From the NCBI GenBank assembly GCA_004524445.1, contig SDNP01000007.1, forward strand, positions 33,141 through 97,140: a DNA stretch of 64,000 nucleotides, in the 5' to 3' direction. This DNA is from Candidatus Thorarchaeota archaeon (GTDB lineage Archaea > Asgardarchaeota > Thorarchaeia > Thorarchaeales > Thorarchaeaceae). Positions 37,294 through 45,904 of this stretch are shown piece by piece. The notes beneath the pieces were generated by a model, which saw nothing but the letters and a program-made list of their open reading frames with translations, ran no database searches and was not told where the DNA came from. Position 1 is the first letter of the stretch. Each line of letters starts with the position of its first letter. Position numbers and translations under genes: made by a program.

Positions 37294-37660
37294 CTAAAAG
37301 GAATAGCGTACCAGATGCCCCTCCATCTGGCTCAATGCGAACTCTCTTTCCGTCCAGGCTCTCAGGGTCTTCGACGGGTGTCCCCATCAAAGCTGGAATC
37401 TCGAACTCCCTAGACACAATTGCCAAGTGTGAACCCAATGCACCAGAGGTACAAACTACTCCCGCGAGTTTTGGCAATACTGGGGCTAGCGTTGTGGTTC
37501 CCGCATCATCAACAAGTACAATCTTTCCATCTGCTCCTTCTTTGTATAATTGAACGACTTCCTGAATAGAAACAATATATCTGAGTTCTCCCTCAGCTTC
37601 CAATTCCATGGAGATAAGCCCTTGTCCAACTTTTCTCAAACCAAATAGCCACCTATGCAA
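37283..37660 (-). CDS. Phosphohistidine swivelling-domain protein (PEP-utilising enzyme mobile domain)
   Basis: A 125-residue stand-alone mobile domain. It has the catalytic-histidine segment VCTSGALGSHLAIVSREFEIPALMGTP, equivalent to the T-H-A-A-I-x-A-R-E motif of PEP synthase, and ends with the usual GKRVRIEPDGG turn. It lies directly upstream of, and overlaps, the ATP-grasp gene. Translation opens with TTG 37660 or, alternatively, ATG 37609. The histidine domain preceding the ATP-binding domain is the reverse of PEP synthase order. Confidence 0.75.
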   Translation of the reverse strand: MHRWLFGLRKVGQGLISMELEAEGELRYIVSIQEVVQLYKEGADGKIVLVDDAGTTTLAPVLPKLAGVVCTSGALGSHLAIVSREFEIPALMGTPVEDPESLDGKRVRIEPDGGASGTLFLLDES

Positions 37661-37857
37661 TCTTCCTTTCCGTATTTGGCTTGGTTATAAAGAATAACGT
37701 CAAATTCCCAGTAAAAACTCACGGAAAGACTAAGAAAGTCATGTAGAATAGCAACTTGACGATACTGTAGACGTATAGGTCTGTAATGCTTAATAGCCCC
37801 ATTAGAAGGGGGTTCGTTTTAACAGCAATCCATGCCTCGCGGCGGAGATGAAATAAG

Positions 37858-39015
37858 ATGGATGTAAGGGAGATTAATGAACAAATCAGACACATATCAC
37901 ATATTTTTGAAGATGTTCTCGCAGAACGTGGATTATTAGAATCGAAGCTATTTCCTATATCAGAATACATTAGCCTGTCCTGCTACCAGTGCTATGAATA
38001 TCAATTCGATGTAATGAAACAGGTCTTTTCTAGGATATCACCAGAGGAGCTTGCCAAGCAGAGTAAAAAGCTTCTGTCTGACATCCATGCTCTCAGCATT
38101 ACCTACTGTTGGTTATACTGGTCTTTAGGAAGAATGGGCAAGATATTCAACGAATATGGGGATGATGCATCTAACGAACCGGAGGAAAAGAGAGAACAAT
38201 GGAAATGGATGTTGGAGCAGTGGCACTCGCTTGGAACCAATTACTTCAACACAGGCAAACCCTCTGTTGCCTCCTCAGGGTATGTAAACTTGGCATTCGA
38301 AGATGAAACCATAGACTGGCTTCATAACAACATGGAACCCGTCACAGTGGAACAGACAAAGAAAATCAGAAGGGCATTTGGTTCTGTTGATCTCTATGCC
38401 TTTCTAGAAGAGTGCGATGCACGAGCTAAGATTGTTGACCATGGCCCGTATTCAGTGGGTGATGATGAGATTTTAGTGGTTTCTGAATATACCAATCTAC
38501 ATGATGGAAAAGGAGATTTGTGGCTGCCCTGGTCCGATACTGAAGCCAAGTTACCAAGTTCTTCTTTGGGCGTAGCAATGACTATGAAAGATGTCACTGC
38601 ACGCTTCAATGACGTGGGTACCATGACTATAGAACCAGGTGACTACTCTAAGAGAGTTACTGGTGCTGTGGTATATGCAAATAGAGGAAATGAGGTGGTG
38701 CCAATTGGTTTTGATGAGTTAGATGCCTACGCAGAGGCAGCAGATGCTGCACAAGCTGAGCTCTATATGAAGTTCGCAGAATGGGATAAAGAACGTTTAA
38801 TGGTTGCTGGGGCAATAGCATATTGGCGTGGCTTCGCTAGATATACTGATGTTGTTGGAATAACAGACAAAATCGATTGGGGTATTGCAGATGATATCAA
38901 GGAGAAATATATACCCTTCTTCATGGATACAGATGCAGATCCCGCTTTCATGCGCTTTGGGCGGTTTGACGAGGAAATGGAGGAGGACCCGACACTCTAT
39001 CTTCTCCCAGAGTAA
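37858..39015 (+). CDS. Protein of unknown function (385 residues)
   Basis: A soluble acidic protein, not recognised. Residues 1-140 are helical and rich in aromatic residues (CYQCYEYQFDVMKQVF; YCWLYWSLGRMG). The middle holds strands (DEILVVSEYTNL, MTIEPGDYSKRVTGAVVY). A helical C-terminal third follows. GGAGATGA lies about 7 nt before the ATG, a good Shine-Dalgarno. The next gene (lipocalin/AttH-like) begins 22 nt after the stop, so they are co-transcribed. Confidence 0.65.
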   Translation: MDVREINEQIRHISHIFEDVLAERGLLESKLFPISEYISLSCYQCYEYQFDVMKQVFSRISPEELAKQSKKLLSDIHALSITYCWLYWSLGRMGKIFNEYGDDASNEPEEKREQWKWMLEQWHSLGTNYFNTGKPSVASSGYVNLAFEDETIDWLHNNMEPVTVEQTKKIRRAFGSVDLYAFLEECDARAKIVDHGPYSVGDDEILVVSEYTNLHDGKGDLWLPWSDTEAKLPSSSLGVAMTMKDVTARFNDVGTMTIEPGDYSKRVTGAVVYANRGNEVVPIGFDELDAYAEAADAAQAELYMKFAEWDKERLMVAGAIAYWRGFARYTDVVGITDKIDWGIADDIKEKYIPFFMDTDADPAFMRFGRFDEEMEEDPTLYLLPE

Positions 39016-39037
39016 ACAAATCGGAAGTTGAATTGAG

Positions 39038-39931
39038 ATGACCGAACTAGAAGAATCAGACGATTACCTACACGAACCAGGAAATGCGAAAGACTGGAGA
39101 GAGAGCTACTATTTCAATTGGGTCGATATTGATAATGAGATATCTGGCTTCAGTACCATCGGACTTCTCCCCAATGCGAAAAAGCGTGAATTTGTGTTTG
39201 CCTTGTTTTACCATGACAAACGTGAGATTCACTTTGTTGAGCCCGGTGGCAAATTTGGAGATGCTGCTGATGATGCACTTTCCGACGGTATACTCTCCTA
39301 CAAATTGCAGTCACCACTTGATAAATGGACATTGAAATACGAGAAGAATGATTTCAAAGTCCATATTGTTTGGCAAGGAAGATTTCCGTGCTACGATTTC
39401 GGTTCTGGAAGCGGCACATCTTGGGAAGGACATTTCGAACAGTCTGGCAGAGTCAAGGGGAAAGTCCACCTACCAGACGGAAACACTCTGCAAATCGATG
39501 GGTTGGGAGAACGCGACAAGAGTTGGGGGTCACGAGACTGGCATATTCAGGCCTGGTATGCATTTCATGCTCAATTCGAAGATTTCTCCATTGGATTGAG
39601 AAGGGACCGAGTAAAGAATCAATTCTACGCTTCAGGAGGGATTTCACGCAAGCAGGGTCACGTACCAATAAAACGTGTTGATGTGGAAACCGAAACGAAA
39701 CAGCTGCCAAACAAAATGCCTTACGCTGCCACTACAAAAGTGCACGGAGCTGATGGTTCAACCTACACCCTCAAATCTCGTACCGTTTCTGATACCAGCT
39801 TTGTCCGATTTGAGCGTAAATTTGACAAAGGGCGAACGGAACTATTTGAGAATATGGCTCTTCACCAACATTTGGAATCTGGTGATCAGGGTACTGGACT
39901 ACTGGAATGGTTGTTTACTCACCCTAAGTAA
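39038..39931 (+). CDS. AttH/CrtC-like (lipocalin-type beta-barrel) protein
   Basis: A 297-residue, strand-rich protein with a conserved motif GLGERDKSWGSRDW near residue 153. That motif is characteristic of the AttH/carotenoid 1,2-hydratase (CrtC)-like lipocalin superfamily (DUF7064/7065-type). Its role is unknown. No carotenoid genes are present, so hydratase activity should not be assumed. It forms a two-gene unit with the preceding unknown gene. Confidence 0.6.
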   Translation: MTELEESDDYLHEPGNAKDWRESYYFNWVDIDNEISGFSTIGLLPNAKKREFVFALFYHDKREIHFVEPGGKFGDAADDALSDGILSYKLQSPLDKWTLKYEKNDFKVHIVWQGRFPCYDFGSGSGTSWEGHFEQSGRVKGKVHLPDGNTLQIDGLGERDKSWGSRDWHIQAWYAFHAQFEDFSIGLRRDRVKNQFYASGGISRKQGHVPIKRVDVETETKQLPNKMPYAATTKVHGADGSTYTLKSRTVSDTSFVRFERKFDKGRTELFENMALHQHLESGDQGTGLLEWLFTHPK

Positions 39932-39961
39932 CCCCAAAGATACATCTCTCAACTAGACTCA

Positions 39962-41686
39962 CTAGAATGCAAGTATGGTGGCAATAATCCATCCAAATAG
40001 CAATGCATTAATCAGAGCTCCCAAGTAGTAGTTGTTTGTTTCACGATAGCACCACACGTTGATTACGGTTCCCACAGCAAACCAAGGCAAGAAGGCATAG
40101 AAGAACAGGAATGAGTATCCAATAATACCTGGGATAACCGCGACACCCGTCAAGAGTCCTATCCCTAGTTCGATTGAGATGAGAATCACATATGGTATAC
40201 ACTTCATGAAGACCGCACTGCTCGACCAAATCAACTGCCCCTTGTACCAAGGTTCGAAGTTTCCTGGCCTTAGCAGCCCCATAAACCACATTCCCTCTAT
40301 GAGGAAATAGATGCCAAATACTATCGAGTAGGTCGGGACAAAGAGCGCCCTTGAAACAGTAAGATCATTCATTCCCGGCAGGAAGCATCTGAAGTCCAAT
40401 GCAAGACCAAGGTCTACCAGAAGCGTCCAAGCATAAAGCCACATAACTACCAAGAACGCCAGCACTAGCGATTTCAGTAGTTTGGTCTTAGAGCTGCCTT
40501 CTTCTGTATCTAGGCGCCATAGTGTCCCCCATGAAATCCCCTCTCTCTTCTTCCTTTTCAAGGTCTTCCGCATTACAACGAGGGTGATTAGTGCGCTTCC
40601 GAGTATCCAAAGGGATATTGAAGGGCCATACCGCTGCGGGAATGGAATGAATGCACCAGCACCTAATAGAGGATAAAAGGTCCCAATAGATATCAGGCCG
40701 TAAATGATGCCAAAGCCAAAATAATCTTTCTTGCTAACAGAGTATTCTGCTGCTGGTCTATCTTTCAAATCACCGAAGGATGAAGTGCTGAGAAGAATGG
40801 TTATGAGAGGAAAGATGGTCAAAACAAGACCAGAAGTAGCGATGAGTCCCCCCACCAACCACCAGCCGTAAATCAGCTGATCACTATCTATCCAATGTTC
40901 ATCTTCAACTCCTCCCTTGAGGCTGTTTTGCATCCATCGAGTTGTTTCCCTCACGATTTCTGGGTCGATAGTTTCGAAGAGATGATTTGTTCTTGCAATG
41001 ACTACTCTTCGAGCAGTTCCTTCTTCAAAACTGCCATATGTTGTGTCCTCCTCAACATTAGTCACTCCAAAGACATCTGACAGAACATCCAAGTCGTCTT
41101 GAAAATTGAAGAGAGAATCAAAATCGCCCACTGTTATGAGCAGATTACTGGGGTAAGTGGTATTTGCGGCGTCTGTAACCCAGCTCCCCACTAATACCAT
41201 CGCACGAACCGATATTGTAGATTGATTAATTGCACGCCACGAGATTCCCCCTCCCATGCTGTGCCCAATCAGGCCTAATGATGATGAGTTCACATAGCCA
41301 AGGTCAGCAATATACTCTAGAGATGCGGCACCCGCACCAGTTCCGTCATCTGAATTTCCATGGCCATTCGCATCGATTGTGAGAACGACATATCCCCTTC
41401 TAGATAGTTCGATGCCAAATGCCATCAGCCACTCCTTGCTTTGCAGGGAACCATGAATTACGACTACACCAGGCAGGGGATTACTCTCTGTTGCATAGTT
41501 TGGTTTCTGTAACGTGGCATGAATATTCGAGCCATCAGTGGCACTAAAATCCACTTCTGACACTGCAACCTCACCAAATGAATTCTGAATTGTTGCTCCT
41601 AATGCGATACCTGAGCCTAAGATCAAAAGAAATACAACAAGTGACAAATAACGAAGTCGGAGCTGTTTCAAGAGTTTCACCAACAT
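39962..41686 (-). CDS. Membrane-anchored alpha/beta hydrolase with C-terminal multi-pass domain
   Basis: A 574-residue protein. One N-terminal membrane helix (residues 14-32) leads to an outside-facing alpha/beta hydrolase domain (residues 45-255): PLPGVVVIHGSLQ oxyanion strand, DANGHGNSDDG, and nucleophile elbow GHSMGG. Eight or so membrane helices fill residues 275-574. The catalytic acid may be in VGDFDSLF and the His in RTNHLF. The substrate is unknown; lipid or peptide ester hydrolysis at the membrane is plausible. Confidence 0.75.
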   Translation of the reverse strand: MLVKLLKQLRLRYLSLVVFLLILGSGIALGATIQNSFGEVAVSEVDFSATDGSNIHATLQKPNYATESNPLPGVVVIHGSLQSKEWLMAFGIELSRRGYVVLTIDANGHGNSDDGTGAGAASLEYIADLGYVNSSSLGLIGHSMGGGISWRAINQSTISVRAMVLVGSWVTDAANTTYPSNLLITVGDFDSLFNFQDDLDVLSDVFGVTNVEEDTTYGSFEEGTARRVVIARTNHLFETIDPEIVRETTRWMQNSLKGGVEDEHWIDSDQLIYGWWLVGGLIATSGLVLTIFPLITILLSTSSFGDLKDRPAAEYSVSKKDYFGFGIIYGLISIGTFYPLLGAGAFIPFPQRYGPSISLWILGSALITLVVMRKTLKRKKREGISWGTLWRLDTEEGSSKTKLLKSLVLAFLVVMWLYAWTLLVDLGLALDFRCFLPGMNDLTVSRALFVPTYSIVFGIYFLIEGMWFMGLLRPGNFEPWYKGQLIWSSSAVFMKCIPYVILISIELGIGLLTGVAVIPGIIGYSFLFFYAFLPWFAVGTVINVWCYRETNNYYLGALINALLFGWIIATILAF

Positions 41687-41747
41687 GCAATCAAAGAACT
41701 AAGGTAATTGCCCTCTTTTATTTGTTAATGATGCATCCATGTTATGT

Positions 41748-42935
41748 TTACTTTTCTATACCATGGATGGGAAACAACAAATTCTGTACATTGCTGACTG
41801 AATCCGTGACAGCCCGACGAATATTGACAAAGGTTTCCTCCTCGGTTCTAAATGGCCTGTCGGTCCATCCGCCACGCTTGATTTCAAGATCAAAGTCTTG
41901 ACATAATCTGATCCATTCAGCAGGAAGGGTTGAAGGCAGCGGGACTTTGGCGATATCTGCCAGCACCATGGTCCAAATCTTCGCAGTGGATACCGGGTTA
42001 TATCCGCCTCCACCAACTACTGCAAGCTTCCCGTCGCTGAGTTCAACTAACTGTCTTACTGTCTTTGACATTCGATTATATGTGTCGTTGGTCAGCATTA
42101 AATCTGCCAGAGGATCCAACATGTGTGCGTCAGCACCTACGTCCCAAAAAACGAAATCAGGAGTGAATGCCAGCCATAGTGGTACTATCGCATCTTCAAA
42201 AACACGCCAATATTCATGGTCATCAGTCAATGGTGGTAACGGTATATTCACATTGTACCCTTCTCCATCCCCTGAGCCGATTTCCTCTACTCTTCCAGTT
42301 CCAGGATAAAAACCCATGCTAAGTTCATGCACGGAAATCGTCATCACATTCGGATCATCATAGAATGCATGTTGTGTCCCATCTCCATGGTGAACATCTG
42401 TATCGAGATAGAGCACTCTTTTGTTGGGATATTCTTCTCTATACTTCTTTATGGCTATCACGCAATCATTGTAATAGCAAAAGCCGCCCGCCTTACTCTC
42501 GAGGGCATGATGCAAACCTCCAAAGAATGAGAAAGCATTTCTATATTTTCCAGACGCCACTCCCATTACGGCATCTATAGCACTGCCAACCAGATAGTTT
42601 GAGTACTGGTCCATCTGCGGAAATACAGGACAGGACTCGGTGTCGAGACCAAATCTTGATGCAAAGGCTGTGCCCTGATTTCCAAACAACTCAATGGTTT
42701 CTATATAGCTGGGGTCGTGAAAGAGACCTAGCTCTTCTCTTGTCGCCAACCTCATGGGGACAAGTTCGATATTGGAGTGATCGGTTATTTCAGCCATTAC
42801 CGGCAATTGCCAAGTAGTTTCAAACCTAATTCTATTCCAGAATGGGTTTCTCTCTAATCTGAGTCTCTCAAGTTCATCTAAGCCGTATAGATTTAGGAAT
42901 TTCTTGGGATCGAAGAGAGCCGTCTTTTTGGACAC
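41748..42935 (-). CDS. Histone deacetylase / acetoin utilisation AcuC-like deacetylase
   Basis: A protein of about 395 residues of the arginase-fold deacetylase family. Zinc and catalytic motifs are present: FFGGLHHALESKAGGFCYYND, LDTDVHHGDGTQ, DVGADAH and VVGGGGYN. It would remove acyl groups from lysines, possibly of acetyl-CoA synthetase or chromatin proteins, or from polyamines. The open frame extends to 42959, but GGAGG lies 8 nt before a GTG at 42935, which is the likely start. Confidence 0.9.
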   Translation of the reverse strand: MSKKTALFDPKKFLNLYGLDELERLRLERNPFWNRIRFETTWQLPVMAEITDHSNIELVPMRLATREELGLFHDPSYIETIELFGNQGTAFASRFGLDTESCPVFPQMDQYSNYLVGSAIDAVMGVASGKYRNAFSFFGGLHHALESKAGGFCYYNDCVIAIKKYREEYPNKRVLYLDTDVHHGDGTQHAFYDDPNVMTISVHELSMGFYPGTGRVEEIGSGDGEGYNVNIPLPPLTDDHEYWRVFEDAIVPLWLAFTPDFVFWDVGADAHMLDPLADLMLTNDTYNRMSKTVRQLVELSDGKLAVVGGGGYNPVSTAKIWTMVLADIAKVPLPSTLPAEWIRLCQDFDLEIKRGGWTDRPFRTEEETFVNIRRAVTDSVSNVQNLLFPIHGIEK

Positions 42936-43044
42936 TTTGGTTCCTCCAACTCTGTACACTGATTGAATTCAGCAGTACCACAGTGCTGAAGGAAACCCCT
43001 CGCTATTTAGAGGTAATTATATGACTTCCTGTAAAATTGCATAG

Positions 43045-44037
43045 TTATCGTTCCTTCTGCAAGCCCAAGAGGTCTCTTTTGAGGAGGTTTCCAGAAACAA
43101 GCACTACCTGTTCCAATCGAAACTTCCAGAAGAATCCGATACAGGAAGCAAAAGTCAACAGAGCGATTGATAGTCCTAAAGCCATGTGTGTCGGACTGAC
43201 AAAAGACAGGTCAGGCCCTTGGACCACTGTGTCAAGAGCCACTTTGAAGCTCTCGTTGAAATAGTTAAGTAGAGTATGTGCTGCAATCGGCCCAATAAGG
43301 GAAACTCTAGAAGTGAACTTTTCATAACACACCCCAAAGACAATTCCGAGCAAGCCTGAAAATACGACCATTACAACGGCATCTCCCACCGGAAAGTATC
43401 CTTTAGTGAAATACGTATGGACTGGCCAAACAAGATGCCACACACCGAAAATGGCTGCGGAGAATAATATACCCGTTCTGGCTCCATATCTTTTCCTGAA
43501 GCCATTCTGCAAGAGCCCTCTAAAAAGGCCCTCTTCATAGACCGCATTGATGGCAAAGAAGATGAAGGTATAAGCCAGCAACTCGGGTCCAATGAGAATG
43601 GAGAACTGCAAGGTGACCGAGGGTTCTATGAAGAAATACAGAATCATGGACAAGACGTTGATACAGAAATACATCCCAAGCCCTAAGATTGTTCCGACCA
43701 ATAGATTGGCCTTTAAGTTGGAATTTGTCAATCCAAGGATTGGTCCAACCTGGTCTCTTCGACACATCCAGAATACTCCTATGAGTACAGCAAGGGAAAT
43801 CACCTTGCAAGGAAGGATATTCATCCAAGTGCTTCCGAGAGAGAATACAAAGACATCGATGTGCCGCAAGATTACTCCTAAGGCAACCATGAATAGTCCC
43901 AATGGTACGAGGCCTATCCGGGAAAGAAACGAAGATTCATCCTGTTCTTCTGTTCTTTTCACTGTTTCAAGTACTGTGATTGCAATTTCCTCCGAGATGT
44001 TGTCTCCAGTAAGGTTCCTAAGAGGAGATTTAAGCAC
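43045..44037 (-). CDS. CPBP-family (CAAX/Rce1-like) intramembrane metalloprotease
   Basis: A 330-residue protein with about eight membrane helices. Motif 1 YEEGLFRGLLQ (EExxxR), motif 2 FGVWHLVWP (FxxxH) and motif 3 AHTLLNYFN (HxxxN/D) are all intact, so an active glutamate-type intramembrane protease is predicted. The substrate is unknown. It lies 110 nt upstream of the HDAC gene on the same strand and is divergent from the 7-TM protein. Confidence 0.88.
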   Translation of the reverse strand: MLKSPLRNLTGDNISEEIAITVLETVKRTEEQDESSFLSRIGLVPLGLFMVALGVILRHIDVFVFSLGSTWMNILPCKVISLAVLIGVFWMCRRDQVGPILGLTNSNLKANLLVGTILGLGMYFCINVLSMILYFFIEPSVTLQFSILIGPELLAYTFIFFAINAVYEEGLFRGLLQNGFRKRYGARTGILFSAAIFGVWHLVWPVHTYFTKGYFPVGDAVVMVVFSGLLGIVFGVCYEKFTSRVSLIGPIAAHTLLNYFNESFKVALDTVVQGPDLSFVSPTHMALGLSIALLTFASCIGFFWKFRLEQVVLVSGNLLKRDLLGLQKER

Positions 44038-44157
44038 CCCATTATTCCATTTATGTTCGTTTTATGACCTGTAGATTGGAGTTTTTTTCCTGACCTGCTT
44101 ATATTGTCTAATATGGAACCAGTCTACGGATTGAAATCTTCCCTGGAGGAACAATAA

Positions 44158-44835
44158 ATGCAATTAACAGATCCAACTCTTCTCCCAAGTTTCATCACAG
44201 CATTTATCGGATTCATCGTAGCAAGCTATCTGTTTTCGCTTTGGTATAGACAGTCAGCTCGCATGTATACTGATCTCCCACTAATGTTCAGTCTGAGTAT
44301 ATTAGGAACTGGAGTCAATATGCTGATACATGCCATCCCAATCATACTGCAAATGGAATCGACCCTTGCTTTATTCAAGATTCGCTCATTGGCCATTGGG
44401 CTCTCTGTAATCCCCATGATGGGAATTCTATTACATATCTGGCTTCCGAAATATACGAGGTGGCATGTACGGTTTTTGGTGTCTATAGTACTTTATTGGG
44501 CACTGGTCGCATCAGTTGGCCCCAATCAAACGAGCATCATTCTATTGACAGTTCCCGTCCTTCTCATATTTACTTTGGGACTAATAGTAACATTTGCCAT
44601 AACTTGGAAGACCGGCCGCCTTAAGGAAGTAAGAAGTGACTTGTTGGTAGTGTCATTGCTATTGGCATTCGCAACTCAAGCTTTGAAAGTCCCCTTCCTG
44701 CTTTGGGGTCTTGATACAATGACCTATCTGCTGAATGTTGCTATGATGATTCTCATCGCCATTGCCTTGGTCAATCCCTGGTATCATCGGATAGAAGCCA
44801 CAAATGAAGTGACGGTGCAAGCAGTGACCTACTAA
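44158..44835 (+). CDS. Seven-helix membrane protein of unknown function
   Basis: A 225-residue protein with seven predicted membrane helices and short loops. The layout recalls the N-terminal 7TM module of some sensor proteins but without an output domain. GGAGG is placed 8 nt before the ATG. No recognised motif. It precedes the UroD-like gene by 46 nt and may be co-transcribed with it. Confidence 0.6.
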   Translation: MQLTDPTLLPSFITAFIGFIVASYLFSLWYRQSARMYTDLPLMFSLSILGTGVNMLIHAIPIILQMESTLALFKIRSLAIGLSVIPMMGILLHIWLPKYTRWHVRFLVSIVLYWALVASVGPNQTSIILLTVPVLLIFTLGLIVTFAITWKTGRLKEVRSDLLVVSLLLAFATQALKVPFLLWGLDTMTYLLNVAMMILIAIALVNPWYHRIEATNEVTVQAVTY

Positions 44836-44881
44836 AGACGACTTCGAAACCCTCATTATCCAAGAACCCTGAGAACAAAAC

Positions 44882-45571
44882 ATGTCCAAGTACGAACTGA
44901 TTAGACAGACCTTCTTAGGGAATCCGCAAGATAGAGTTCCAATATCACTCTGGAAGCATCATCCGCAGATTGATAGAACTCCGGATGGGTTGGCTAACGC
45001 AGAGATTGCATTTCATAAGAAATTCGATCACGATTTACTCAAGATATCGTTTTTCGGCCATTATCCCTGTATCGACTTCGGTTGTCAAGCGGAGTACGAT
45101 GGAGCCGTCTCGGGTTCAACAACACTAACTGAGGCTGCAGTAACAAAGGTCAGTGATTGGGAAAGCTTAGAACAGCCGGATGTGAATTCAGGTGTTTTTG
45201 GGAAACAAATCGAGGCAGTCGAATTGATATCCGAGTACGCTCAAGGAAGAGTTCCAACCATGGGCACTATTTTCGACGGGCCTATGGTGGCAGACAAAAT
45301 CTGTGGAAAAAATCTGAATATGTATATGACAGAGGAACCCGAAATCATGCACGATGTTCTTGAGATGATAACAGATACCATGGTGGAGTTCTCGAAAGCG
45401 GTCTTGGATGCTGGTGCAGATGGTCTTTTCATCGCATCACAACACTCTACTGAGGCTGCAGTCAGTGATGAGCACTACATGGAGTTTATTCTTCCGAACG
45501 ATTCAGAGCTCATCTCACGGACGAGGGGCAATGCCGGATTCATAGTTATGCATCTTCATGCAAGAGATTAG
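44882..45571 (+). CDS. UroD/MtaA-like methyltransferase, N-terminal part (ends at in-frame TAG)
   Basis: These 229 residues match the first two thirds of uroporphyrinogen decarboxylase-family corrinoid:thiol methyltransferases: NPQDRVPISLWKHHP, GTIFDGPM, GADGLFIASQHST and VMHLHARD, a potential HxH metal site. The frame is closed by TAG at 45569. The next frame, starting at the GTG two codons later, carries the missing C-terminal third in the same reading frame. So this is either a broken gene, a split gene with restart, or a read-through TAG. Confidence 0.8.
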   Translation: MSKYELIRQTFLGNPQDRVPISLWKHHPQIDRTPDGLANAEIAFHKKFDHDLLKISFFGHYPCIDFGCQAEYDGAVSGSTTLTEAAVTKVSDWESLEQPDVNSGVFGKQIEAVELISEYAQGRVPTMGTIFDGPMVADKICGKNLNMYMTEEPEIMHDVLEMITDTMVEFSKAVLDAGADGLFIASQHSTEAAVSDEHYMEFILPNDSELISRTRGNAGFIVMHLHARD

Positions 45572-45574
45572 GGT

Positions 45575-45895
45575 GTGAAAATCAGATTCAAGAAGATTGC
45601 AAAGACACGAGGGCTTGATGCCATAAATTGGGAGGACCAGACTTCTTCACATTCACTGAGTGATGGAAAGAAAATCTTCAGAAAGGGTGTTATTGGTGGC
45701 ATTGACCACAATGGAATTTTCCGGGAAGGCACGGCTGAAGAGGCTGAAAAGCAGGTGCTAAGTGCAATTGAGGAGGCGGGGCACAGACGTCTTGTGGTTG
45801 GTCCCGGTTGCGTCATCACAACGGACACGCCCGATCAAAACATCAGCGCCGTTGTTGATGCAGTTCGATCACTTAAGCCGTATGAAGAAGAGTAG
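45575..45895 (+). CDS. UroD/MtaA-like methyltransferase, C-terminal part (in frame after TAG)
   Basis: These 106 residues continue the family fold: AINWEDQTSSHSLSDGKKIF, then GGIDHNG and VVGPGCVITTDTPDQNISAVVDAV. They include the Cys that serves as a zinc ligand in MtaA/MtbA. The frame is identical to the upstream part with only TAG GGT between. No Shine-Dalgarno is properly spaced before the GTG, so independent initiation would have to rely on coupling. PolX follows 9 nt later. Confidence 0.75.
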   Translation: MKIRFKKIAKTRGLDAINWEDQTSSHSLSDGKKIFRKGVIGGIDHNGIFREGTAEEAEKQVLSAIEEAGHRRLVVGPGCVITTDTPDQNISAVVDAVRSLKPYEEE

Positions 45896-45904
45896 GAATG
45901 AAAC

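Noticed and set aside
36289..37660. Frameshifted PEP synthase
   Set aside because: The His-domain gene precedes the ATP-grasp gene, opposite to the PEP synthase order. A frameshift cannot produce this, so two real genes are more likely.
44882..45895. Genome-wide recoding of TAG
   Set aside because: Many confident genes here (srp19, hppA, acs, fwdA) end with TAG at the expected family length, so only a local effect is possible.
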